Assembly: GCA_013153825.1 (NCBI GenBank)
Contig: JAADDP010000092.1
Coordinates: forward strand, 1 to 8,221
Length of the DNA stretch: 8,221 bases
Origin: Campylobacterota bacterium
GTDB taxonomy: Bacteria; Campylobacterota; Campylobacteria; Campylobacterales; Sulfurovaceae
Reading direction: 5' to 3'
Part shown: positions 1 to 5,468 of the stretch, piece after piece
Numbering within the stretch: the stretch's first letter is position 1
Layout of the letters: each line of letters starts with the position of its first letter
Notes under the pieces: generated by a model
Told to the model about the DNA's origin: nothing
The model's input: the letters and a program-made list of their open reading frames with translations, nothing else
Database searches by the model: none
Program-made: the position numbers and the translations under genes

Positions 1-232
1 TTCTGCACCATCCACAAGATTTCTCTGTAATGAGTAGAAATATATATCTATTCTCTTCTACTGCTCTACTCTGTGCTATATCATAATCCTCTTCAAATTT
101 AACCTCTATACTCTCTTCTCTATCAATCTTATCTTTTTCTATCTCCCCTAAATCTACCCCCCATAGGTCTATCCTGCTCTCCCCATGTAGTAGTAATAGT
201 GTAATTATAAAAAATAAAATATATCTCTTCAA
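1..232 (-). CDS. Exported thioredoxin-like protein, partial (C-terminus beyond the window edge)
   Basis: I read this ORF by hand from the reverse complement; it is open from a TTG at 232-230 to the window edge, giving 77 codons. Residues about 2-16 (KRYILFFIITLLLLH) form a charged start and hydrophobic core typical of a Sec signal peptide. An acidic linker follows, then the start of a thioredoxin fold: AQSRAVEENRYIFLLI, then TEKSCGWCR. The CGWC is a CxxC redox motif after a beta strand, as in Thioredoxin_7/SoxW-type periplasmic thioredoxin-like proteins. An in-frame TAA at 238-236 rules out an earlier start, and an AGGAG lies 6 nt before the TTG. The expected role is thiol-disulfide exchange or reductase activity in the periplasm. 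The partner is unknown because the rest of the gene is missing. The fold assignment is fairly sure; the exact role is not. Confidence 0.75.
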   Translation of the reverse strand, partial: MKRYILFFIITLLLLHGESRIDLWGVDLGEIEKDKIDREESIEVKFEEDYDIAQSRAVEENRYIFLLITEKSCGWCR

Positions 233-238
233 AATTTA

Positions 239-243
239 CTCCT
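239..243 (-). promoter_or_regulatory. Shine-Dalgarno that fixes a TTG start
   Basis: The minus strand reads AGGAG, then a 6-nt spacer, then TTG at 232-230. No ATG or GTG lies near the beginning of the frame, and a TAA stop sits just upstream in frame. The TTG is therefore the most likely initiation codon of the thioredoxin-like gene. Confidence 0.7.
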
Positions 244-327
244 AATATTTTTATCAATCTCATAAAAGAAAACTTCATCTTAATTACAAAAGCAATAAGG
301 TTGAGTTTTCTTTGAGCTTTCGAGCAA

Positions 328-336
328 ATTATATCA
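328..336 (-). promoter_or_regulatory. Extended -10 promoter of the thioredoxin-like gene
   Basis: On the minus strand this reads TGATATAAT, a perfect TGnTATAAT extended -10, preceded by a run of T. There is no recognisable TTGACA at the -35 position, as is usual for housekeeping promoters in Campylobacterota. The predicted start is near 321, leaving a leader of about 90 nt before the TTG at 232. Confidence 0.55.
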
Positions 337-349
337 AAAAAGATACTTT

Positions 350-463
350 TTTTAATAAAAAAAATAGTATGATTATTTTCAACATAAATAAACTATAGAA
401 TAGAGAAGTGCTTTTAACAACAAATCCCAAAAATCCAAGAATAGATATTTTAATAAAAAAAAT
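350..463 (+). repeat. Two copies of a 16-bp direct repeat, each in front of a -10 box
   Basis: TTTTAATAAAAAAAAT occurs exactly at 350-365 and again at 448-463, offset by 98 bp. The first copy is followed by AG then TATGAT (368-373), the second by GTG then TATAAT (467-472). Each copy therefore stands in the position of an upstream A/T element. This arrangement suggests duplicated promoters for aguA rather than random low-complexity sequence. Confidence 0.6.
368..373 (+). promoter_or_regulatory. Distal aguA promoter candidate (-10 TATGAT)
   Basis: TATGAT lies 2 nt after the first copy of the 16-bp A/T repeat. A start near 380 would give a leader of about 120 nt before the aguA ATG. It matches the consensus less well than the proximal candidate and is supported mainly by the parallel with it. 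Confidence 0.35.
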
Positions 464-466
464 GTG

Positions 467-472
467 TATAAT
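467..472 (+). promoter_or_regulatory. Proximal aguA promoter (-10 TATAAT)
   Basis: A perfect TATAAT lies 3 nt after the second 16-bp A/T repeat. A start near 479 leaves a leader of roughly 23 nt that contains the strong Shine-Dalgarno AAGGAG (491-496), 5 nt before the ATG at 502. No -35 hexamer is visible. Confidence 0.6.
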
Positions 473-501
473 TTTGCTTAGTTTTTAGATAAGGAGAGCT
501 A

Positions 502-1503
502 ATGAGAGTCCTACCTGCTGAGTGGTATGGAGAGAGAGCTGTAATGATGGCATTTCCCCATAGTGGGACAGATTGGGCAGATATCGGTTTGGATAGAGCA
601 TTAAGTCCATTTATTAGAATAGCTCAAGCTATAGCATATAGAACTTTAGTTCTTATAATCTGTGATAATAGGGAGAGGGTATCAACCCTATTCTGCTCAA
701 CTTTCAATATGATTTTTATAGAGATTGATACCAATGATACATGGACAAGAGATTATGGATACATATCAATATTGGAGAGTGGTGCTGTCAAGCTACTAGA
801 CTTTAAGTTTAATGGTTGGGGTGGTAAGTTTGAATACTCCCTAGATAATATGGTAAATAGGAGACTCCACTCTATGGGATATCTGGGTACAACCCCTCTA
901 GAGAGTGTAGATTTTGTACTTGAGGGTGGTAGTATAGATAGTGATGGAGCTGGAACGATATTAACTACAACTAGATGTCTCTGTAATATAAATAGAAATG
1001 GGGGCTTAAGTAAAGTTGAAGTTGAAGAGAAGTTTAAAGAGCTATTTGGGGTTGACAGAGTACTATGGCTAGATTATGGATATCTTGCAGGTGATGATAC
1101 AGATAGCCATATAGATACTTTAGCTAGATTTATATCTGAAGATACAATATGTTATGTTGAGTGTAGGGATGAGGAAGATGAACACTACCAAGAGCTTAAT
1201 AGAATGAGAGGTCAACTTGAGAGCTTTAGGATGAGAGATGGAGGTTCATATAGACTCATACCACTCCCTATGCCATCTCCAAAATGGCATCCTGAGAGTG
1301 GTAAGAGGTTACCTGCCACATATGCAAATTTTCTAATTACTAAAGGCAGTGTAATATATCCAACCTACTCCGTTAAGGAGGATAGAGAGGCTGGTGATAT
1401 ATTTAAGAGTCTATTTCCAGATAGGGAGATTATACCTGTGGAGTGTAGTAGATTAATAATTGAGGGGGGGAGTCTCCACTGCTCCACAATGCAGATACTT
1501 TAA
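502..1503 (+). CDS. aguA: Agmatine deiminase (agmatine iminohydrolase)
   Basis: This enzyme hydrolyses agmatine to N-carbamoylputrescine and ammonia, the first step of the arginine-decarboxylase route to putrescine; it acts in the cytoplasm. The 333-residue protein carries the peptidyl-arginine-deiminase (PAD_porph) family signatures in order: MAFPHSGTDW near residues 16-25, NDTWTRDYGY (78-87, Asp84), FNGWGGKF (103-110), LEGGSIDSDGAG (140-151, Glu141), GDDTDSHIDTLARF (197-210, His203) and the C-terminal EGGSLHCSTMQIL (321-333) with the nucleophilic Cys327. Length and motifs match the H. pylori HP0049-type enzyme as I remember it. The ATG has AAGGAG 5 nt upstream. The partner enzyme AguB is encoded 0.7 kb downstream on the same strand, beyond an opposed gene, so the two are not one simple operon. 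The stop codon abuts that of the opposed gene. No key residue is missing. Confidence 0.95.
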   Translation: MRVLPAEWYGERAVMMAFPHSGTDWADIGLDRALSPFIRIAQAIAYRTLVLIICDNRERVSTLFCSTFNMIFIEIDTNDTWTRDYGYISILESGAVKLLDFKFNGWGGKFEYSLDNMVNRRLHSMGYLGTTPLESVDFVLEGGSIDSDGAGTILTTTRCLCNINRNGGLSKVEVEEKFKELFGVDRVLWLDYGYLAGDDTDSHIDTLARFISEDTICYVECRDEEDEHYQELNRMRGQLESFRMRDGGSYRLIPLPMPSPKWHPESGKRLPATYANFLITKGSVIYPTYSVKEDREAGDIFKSLFPDREIIPVECSRLIIEGGSLHCSTMQIL

Positions 1504-2058
1504 CTATCCTCCAAAGTCTTGTGTCCAGTATATCTTATATTGACTATCGGGGTTTATTGCTATTGCCACTCCAACCTCTCTAAACTCTCTATTCATAATA
1601 TTGGCACAATGTTTTGGACTCTTAAGTAGCTCCTCCATCATAACCTCCAGAGAGTAATGCCCCCCTGCAATATTCTCTCCCACTATATTGTACCCTCTAT
1701 AACCACTATCCTCTATCCTCTCATAAAATAGGCTTCTTCTACCCTTGACTCTCCCTGTAGCATCATACTCCGTGCCAGAGCCTAGATGGCTAAATGTGTC
1801 ACTAGTTGCTAAATCTAGACTCTGTCTATATGCAGACCTATATAGTTGTTCACTCCACACTAGTGGAGCTACTGCATCTCTCAATCCAAATCCATCATGG
1901 CAATCTACGCTTCTCCCCCTCACTCTATTAATAGCCTCAAGAATACTCTCTTTGGATGGTTCATTAAACTCTATTCCTGCTCTACTGTCTTTTATGATTG
2001 CATCTCCACAGCCGACAATTAGTATAAAAAGGGCATAGGATATTATAATCCTTAACAT
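1504..2058 (-). CDS. CAP-domain (SCP/PR1-like) lipoprotein
   Basis: This 184-residue protein has a lipoprotein signal: MLRIIISYALFILIVGC with lipobox IVGC and Cys17 as the lipidation site. Gly follows at +2 rather than Asp, which favours the outer membrane. Residues about 38-184 form a CAP domain: AINRVR, the SHLGSGT segment (His91), GENIAGG (Glu128), SPKHCANIMN (His150), EVGVAI and the ending YWTQDFGG. These correspond to the conserved His/Glu cavity and strands of bacterial CAP proteins. Cys53 and Cys151 could form a disulfide. Bacterial CAP proteins are exported, but their activity is mostly unknown, so I assign no substrate. AGAGG lies 6 nt before the ATG. The gene is wedged antisense between aguA and aguB, touches the aguA stop codon, and diverges from aguB. 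A link to polyamine metabolism is not shown. Confidence 0.88.
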   Translation of the reverse strand: MLRIIISYALFILIVGCGDAIIKDSRAGIEFNEPSKESILEAINRVRGRSVDCHDGFGLRDAVAPLVWSEQLYRSAYRQSLDLATSDTFSHLGSGTEYDATGRVKGRRSLFYERIEDSGYRGYNIVGENIAGGHYSLEVMMEELLKSPKHCANIMNREFREVGVAIAINPDSQYKIYWTQDFGG

Positions 2059-2089
2059 AATAGACCTCTCTATCTCATAACTATATAGT

Positions 2090-2098
2090 AGTATAGCA
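2090..2098 (-). promoter_or_regulatory. Promoter of the CAP lipoprotein gene
   Basis: On the minus strand this reads TGCTATACT, an extended -10 of the form TGnTATAnT. The predicted start near 2083 gives a leader of about 25 nt that includes AGAGG. A second candidate, TGATATAAA at 2102-2110, lies just upstream, and I cannot decide between them. Confidence 0.45.
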
Positions 2099-2112
2099 CC
2101 ATTTATATCAAG

Positions 2113-2127
2113 TATTATTTAATAATA
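2113..2127. repeat. 7-1-7 palindrome in the CAP/aguB divergent region
   Basis: TATTATT-T-AATAATA is a perfect inverted repeat of two 7-bp arms around one base. A one-base loop cannot form a hairpin, so if functional it would be a protein-binding site. It lies upstream of both divergent promoters. The 7-1-7 layout resembles Fur/PerR-family operators, but the half-sites do not match the H. pylori Fur box as I recall it, and such sequences arise easily in A/T-rich DNA. Confidence 0.3.
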
Positions 2128-2176
2128 AACAATATAATTAAATATTAATTTGTACTTTAAAGTTTAGAGATATTTA

Positions 2177-2185
2177 TGTTAAAAT
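2177..2185 (+). promoter_or_regulatory. aguB promoter, placed for a leaderless transcript
   Basis: TGTTAAAAT fits an extended -10 (TGnTAnAAT). Counting the usual distance from the last -10 base puts +1 at about 2192, the A of the aguB ATG. A rival TATAAT at 2133-2138 would give a leader of about 47 nt, but that leader also holds no Shine-Dalgarno close to the ATG. Confidence 0.45.
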
Positions 2186-2191
2186 TTGATT

Positions 2192-3064
2192 ATGAAAGTA
2201 GCATTAATTCAACAAAAGTACCATAATAGTAAAGAGAAGATGGTTTTAGAGACACTTAAAGCGGTAGAGAGAGCATCAGATAGTGGAGCTAAATTGGTTG
2301 TTCTACAAGAGCTACATCAGAGTGAATACTTCTGCCAATCTGAAAATACTGAATACTTTAAGTACGCCTCAACATTTAAAGATGATTTGAAATTCTGGTC
2401 AAACGTGGCGAGAGAGAGTAGAGTCGTCTTAGTGACATCTCTATTTGAGGAGAGGACAGCAGGTATATACCATAATAGTGCCGTTGTCTTCGATAGTGAT
2501 GGAACTCTAGCTGGAAAATATAGAAAGATGCACATTCCAGATGACCCAGGGTTCTATGAAAAATTCTATTTTACCGAGGGAGATTTAGGCTTTAAACCTA
2601 TAGAGACATCTATCGGAAAGCTTGGGGTCTTAATATGTTGGGATCAGTGGTTTCCAGAGGCATCTAGGGCTATGGCTCTAAATGGGGCAGATATAATTAT
2701 ATACCCTACGGCAATTGGGTGGTTTGATGGCGATGGGGAGGAGGAGAAGAGGAGACAGCTGGATAGTTGGATAACAATTCAGAGGTCTCATGCAATAGCA
2801 AATGGTCTGTTTGTACTATCATGTAATAGAGTTGGATTTGAACCAGATAGGAGTGGTGTTTTAGATGGGATAAGATTTTGGGGGAACTCCTTCGTATGTG
2901 ACCCTCAAGGTGATATTATAGCAGAGGCAGATAGGGTCAATGAGACAATCCTCTATGCAGATATAGATATGGCTAGAGTTAAGGAGGTTAGAGATATATG
3001 GCCATTCTTCAGAGATAGAAGGATAGATAGCTATAGTGACCTGCTAAATAGATTCTGTGACTAG
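2192..3064 (+). CDS. aguB: N-carbamoylputrescine amidase
   Basis: This enzyme hydrolyses N-carbamoylputrescine to putrescine, CO2 and ammonia, completing the route begun by AguA. It belongs to the carbon-nitrogen hydrolase (nitrilase) superfamily. The 290-residue protein shows the catalytic triad: Glu40 in LVVLQELHQSEYFCQ, Lys112 in KYRKMHIPDD and Cys149 in GVLICWDQWFPEASR. The WFPE and YPTAIGWF segments are typical of the putrescine-forming branch. I start at the ATG at 2192 (MKVALIQQKY), which matches the family N-terminus. A TTG two codons earlier is open but has no family support and no ribosome site. No Shine-Dalgarno precedes the ATG, and the promoter geometry suggests a leaderless mRNA. 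The gene stands alone: the next gene has its own promoter. The function is secure because of the motifs and the neighbouring aguA. Confidence 0.95.
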   Translation: MKVALIQQKYHNSKEKMVLETLKAVERASDSGAKLVVLQELHQSEYFCQSENTEYFKYASTFKDDLKFWSNVARESRVVLVTSLFEERTAGIYHNSAVVFDSDGTLAGKYRKMHIPDDPGFYEKFYFTEGDLGFKPIETSIGKLGVLICWDQWFPEASRAMALNGADIIIYPTAIGWFDGDGEEEKRRQLDSWITIQRSHAIANGLFVLSCNRVGFEPDRSGVLDGIRFWGNSFVCDPQGDIIAEADRVNETILYADIDMARVKEVRDIWPFFRDRRIDSYSDLLNRFCD

Positions 3065-3091
3065 CCTATTAATATAAATTTAATTTAGATT

Positions 3092-3100
3092 TGTTATTAT
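3092..3100 (+). promoter_or_regulatory. Promoter of the truncated haemoglobin gene
   Basis: TGTTATTAT is an extended -10 (TGnTATnAT). The predicted start near 3107 gives a leader of about 20 nt with AAAGG (3116-3120) 6 nt before the ATG. The gap after aguB (62 bp) contains no convincing terminator hairpin, so read-through from aguB is possible. Confidence 0.5.
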
Positions 3101-3126
3101 TTAGAATTAACTATAAAAGGTGATAT

Positions 3127-3609
3127 ATGTATGATGTTTCTAAGGTTATAAAGGGTGAGAGGGTAGAGTTTAAAGAGCCAGACCCAAAATTCTATGAGGC
3201 TATCGGTGGAGAAGAGGGGATGAAGAGGTTGATGTATAACTTCTATGATATTATATATGAGAGTGATATTGCCCACTTTTTCCCTCAAGATAGAGAGGAG
3301 TTTGATGAGGTTAAGGAGAAGAACACCAGATTTTTTATACAGATTTGTGGAGGGCCGGAGGTCTACACAGAGGCTGATGGTATGAATCTGAATGAGTATA
3401 TGGTAAGGCTTCATGATGACTTCTCCATCACCGAGAAAGCTAGATATGAGTGGCTAGGCTGTATGGAGGAGGCTCTTAGAGAGGTGGATATACCTCAAGA
3501 GCTGAAAGATGACTTCTGGGCATATCTAGAGAGATTTTCAAAGTTAACTGTAAATACATTCTCCGATGGGAGCATCTATTATGCCCAGTTTACAGCTAGT
3601 AGGGATTAG
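3127..3609 (+). CDS. Group II (TrHbO-type) truncated haemoglobin
   Basis: This is a 160-residue haem protein of the 2-over-2 globin family, cytoplasmic, expected to bind O2 or NO; group II members are linked to O2/NO chemistry and stress. The globin core begins near residue 22 (FYEAIGGEEGM) after a short N-terminal extension. Visible hallmarks are the B-helix NFYDII with Tyr40 (B10), HFFPQD with Phe52 near CD1, the FIQICGGPEVYTE stretch with the Gly75-Gly76 pair, LHDDFSI with the proximal His96 (F8), and RYEWLGCM with Trp109 at G8, which marks group II. About 20 extra residues follow the H helix. C. jejuni Ctb, by contrast, is group III. The gene converges on a cytochrome c peroxidase gene and the two stop codons overlap. 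The family is clear; the ligand and physiological role are inferred. Confidence 0.88.
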   Translation: MYDVSKVIKGERVEFKEPDPKFYEAIGGEEGMKRLMYNFYDIIYESDIAHFFPQDREEFDEVKEKNTRFFIQICGGPEVYTEADGMNLNEYMVRLHDDFSITEKARYEWLGCMEEALREVDIPQELKDDFWAYLERFSKLTVNTFSDGSIYYAQFTASRD

Positions 3610-4661
3610 TCTCTATATTTAGGAAGTTGTGGATACTCAATTGTAGGTTTTACACCCTCCAGAGAGTGGAAGAACGCTACAATATTATCTACATCTTCAT
3701 CTGTTAAATTTATAGGTATAATATTTACCTTAATTTGACGTCCCCCCTTCTCGTCGGTAAATTCCACTTTATAGGCAACCTGAACATTACTCATCTCTTT
3801 AACTGCATCTCGAAGAGACCATATCATACCATTGTGAAAATATGGTGCTGTGTCTGTAATATTTCTCAATGTTGGAACCTTCATTAACCTCTTTCCATTT
3901 CCATGAAAACCTCCAACATCTCTATGTTTATATTTTGAACGTAGCTCAAATGGTTGCATATCTCCACCTAAAGCAACCCCATTGTGGCAAATTACACACC
4001 CCTTATCTATAAAAGTATCGAGTCCAATCTTCTCCTTTTCACTTAGTGCATTCTCATCTCCATGCAGAAATTTATCATATCTAGATGGGGTTATTAGAGT
4101 CCTCTCAAATAGTGATATGGTTAAGGCTATACTCTTTAAATCTATCTTCATCCCATCCCCATAAGCCTCCCTAAATAGCTTTACATACTCTGGAATTGAC
4201 TCAATTCTATCTACTAGAAGCTTCTCTGTAGATGCCATCTCAAATGGAGCTAGAAGAGGTCCCTTAATCTGCTCCTCTAAACTCTTTGCTCTCCCATCCC
4301 AAAATTGTCTTTTGAAGAATACGGCATTATATACAGTAGGAGAGTTTAGATGGTTTGGGTTTCCATTCCAGTGGTCACCTATAGACTTTGATACACCATC
4401 AACTCCACCGAGTGCTAAGTTGTGACACCAATTGCATGATATCTTGGAGCTTTTAGAAAGTCTAGGGTCAAAGTATAGCATCTTTCCAAGCTCTATCCTC
4501 TCTGGAGTCAACATCTTATCAGGGTCAATCATCTTTAAAAGCTCATCTGCACTATTTGGAATTGGTATAAGTCCACTCCGTTTAGCCTTATCTATTAAAC
4601 TATCTCCAGAAACAGTTAAGCTGTAAACTAGAAATAGAACTATTATATTTAATATATGCAT
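3606..4661 (-). CDS. Di-haem cytochrome c peroxidase, periplasmic
   Basis: This enzyme reduces H2O2 to water in the periplasm with electrons from small c-type cytochromes. The 351-residue protein starts with a signal peptide (MHILNIIVLFLVYSLTVSG, cleavage near 18-20). It has two covalent haem sites: SCNWCH (Cys76, Cys79, His80) in the N-terminal domain, and GCVICH (Cys222, Cys225, His226) in the C-terminal domain. Other family marks are LGKMLYFDPRLS (58-69), FWDGRAKSLEEQ (120-131), GPLLAPFEM (134-142), KVPTLRNITDTAPYFHNG (261-278) and Met290, probably the axial ligand of the electron-transferring haem. Length is normal for bacterial CCP. MauG-like members lack the methionine ligand, so a true peroxidase is more likely. 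The ATG is preceded by a G-rich AGGGGG. The gene has its own promoter just after rluA, and its TAA overlaps the globin TAG. Several ccp paralogues are common in this group, so I give no symbol. Confidence 0.93.
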   Translation of the reverse strand: MHILNIIVLFLVYSLTVSGDSLIDKAKRSGLIPIPNSADELLKMIDPDKMLTPERIELGKMLYFDPRLSKSSKISCNWCHNLALGGVDGVSKSIGDHWNGNPNHLNSPTVYNAVFFKRQFWDGRAKSLEEQIKGPLLAPFEMASTEKLLVDRIESIPEYVKLFREAYGDGMKIDLKSIALTISLFERTLITPSRYDKFLHGDENALSEKEKIGLDTFIDKGCVICHNGVALGGDMQPFELRSKYKHRDVGGFHGNGKRLMKVPTLRNITDTAPYFHNGMIWSLRDAVKEMSNVQVAYKVEFTDEKGGRQIKVNIIPINLTDEDVDNIVAFFHSLEGVKPTIEYPQLPKYRD

Positions 4662-4680
4662 GGTAACCCCCTATTAAACA

Positions 4681-4694
4681 GTTTGTATACATAC
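4681..4694. promoter_or_regulatory. Operator-like near-palindrome at the ccp start site
   Basis: GTTTGTATACATAC is a 14-bp inverted repeat with a single mismatched pair (third base against twelfth) around the core TGTATACA. It covers roughly -6 to +8 of the predicted ccp start, a typical place for a repressor site. The regulator is unknown, and I do not match it to a named box. Confidence 0.4.
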
Positions 4695-4730
4695 ATTATA
4701 AAATAATAATAGTTAAAAAAAGTTAAAAAA
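4695..4730 (-). promoter_or_regulatory. ccp promoter with two phased A/T repeats
   Basis: On the minus strand a perfect TATAAT (4700-4695) is preceded by two exact tandem 10-bp units, TTTTTTAACT twice (4730-4711; AGTTAAAAAA on the plus strand). The T runs recur at one helical turn in the -25 to -45 zone, where no -35 hexamer is present. This fits the periodic A/T signal described for Campylobacter housekeeping promoters. The predicted start is near 4688. The repeats begin directly after the rluA stop codon. Confidence 0.6.
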
Positions 4731-5468
4731 TTACTTATACTTTAAAATATCCTTTGGCTCTCTCGCCTCAAAAGTGTAGTTAAATATCGATATAGATTTT
4801 GAGTGAAGTAGGGTTCTTTTTGTCTTTGTTGGAGAGCCATATCTCTCATCTCCAACAACTGGATGCCCAATAGATGATAGGTGAACCCTAATTTGGTGTG
4901 TTCTTCCAGTCTCAATCTCAATCTCAACCTTTGACTTTTTCCCCTGAATGTATAGTGGTTTCACAACCGTAATAGCTTCTCTCCCACCTCTCTTATCTAT
5001 CTTTGAGAATGATTTACCCCCCCTTTTATATGTAGATATTGGCTTATCTATCTTAATCTCCTCAAAAAATATACCTTCAACCCAAGCCAGATATCTCTTC
5101 TTTACCCTTCTATTTTTGAACTCATCGATAGCCTTCTCTAGAAAATCTCTCCCCTTTGCTAGTAGTAGAACACCTGTTGTCTCTCTATCGAGTCTATGTA
5201 TTAAACGGTAATCATCGCCTATAAAATCGGCTACACTATAGCTATCAATTAGGGCAGGTTTATTTACAGCCATAATGGTTCTATCCTCATATATAACCTC
5301 TATATCTTCAATCTTCTCCACCCTAAATTTTGTATCTTCATCCATCAAAGCTCTAGCAATCTTAACCCTCTTATCACCAACATAGACTAAACCACTATCG
5401 ATAAGCTCTTTCGCCCTCTTGTTTGAAATCTCTCTCTGACTCGCCAATAACTTATAAGCCTTTTCCAT
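4731..5468 (-). CDS. RluA-family RNA pseudouridine synthase
   Basis: This enzyme converts specific uridines in rRNA (or tRNA) to pseudouridine in the cytoplasm. The 245-residue protein has an N-terminal S4-like RNA-binding domain (about 1-50, with ISNKRAKELIDSGLVYVGDK). The catalytic domain follows: AVNKP (67-71), HRLDRETTGVLLLAK (91-105) with catalytic Asp94, and GRTHQIRVHLSSIGHPVVGD (188-207), closing with YGSP and LLHS. It is shorter than RluD of E. coli (about 326 residues), as for the related HP0956-type proteins I recall. The target uridine cannot be read from the sequence, so I give no specific symbol. The ATG lies 17 bp inside the 3' end of waaA. GGAG 9 nt upstream, also within waaA, suggests translational coupling. 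It is the last gene of the operon before the separately promoted ccp. Confidence 0.9.
   Translation of the reverse strand: MEKAYKLLASQREISNKRAKELIDSGLVYVGDKRVKIARALMDEDTKFRVEKIEDIEVIYEDRTIMAVNKPALIDSYSVADFIGDDYRLIHRLDRETTGVLLLAKGRDFLEKAIDEFKNRRVKKRYLAWVEGIFFEEIKIDKPISTYKRGGKSFSKIDKRGGREAITVVKPLYIQGKKSKVEIEIETGRTHQIRVHLSSIGHPVVGDERYGSPTKTKRTLLHSKSISIFNYTFEAREPKDILKYK

Larger units (their letters stand above)
233..501. other. Divergent intergenic region between the thioredoxin-like gene and aguA
   Basis: This is the longest non-coding stretch of the window (269 bp) and is very A/T-rich with several long A and T runs. It holds one good promoter candidate facing left (about 328-336) and two facing right (about 368-373 and 467-472). 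The rightward pair is each preceded by the same 16-bp sequence. I see no stable hairpin, small conserved ORF or tRNA here. Confidence 0.6.

Noticed and set aside
311..328. Possible inverted repeat TTTGAGC...GAGCAAA near the leftward promoter
   Set aside because: On checking the complement, the arms form only a partial palindrome with several mismatches; GAGC is in fact a direct repeat.
1745..2038. Plus-strand open frame of 97 codons inside the CAP lipoprotein gene
   Set aside because: It is a complement shadow of a gene with a lipobox and complete CAP motifs.
2186..2191. TTG two codons upstream of the aguB ATG as the true start
   Set aside because: It has no ribosome site, and the family N-terminus begins at MK[VI]ALIQQK, which the ATG provides. 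The TTG would also lie at or before the predicted transcription start.
3065..3091. Possible rho-independent terminator after aguB
   Set aside because: Only weak A/T pairing is possible, with no G/C stem and no following T run of note.
3097..3414. Minus-strand open frame of 105 codons over the globin gene
   Set aside because: It lies opposite a clear truncated haemoglobin, has no recognisable domain or ribosome site, and its composition is what the complement of the real gene gives.
4695..4710. PerR-like box ATTAT-N6-ATAAT over the ccp -10
   Set aside because: The arms are the -10 hexamer itself plus A/T-rich sequence, and the spacing does not fit a 7-1-7 PerR box.
4711..4740. T-rich stretch after the rluA stop as a terminator
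   Set aside because: The T runs are not preceded by a hairpin and are better explained as part of the ccp promoter.
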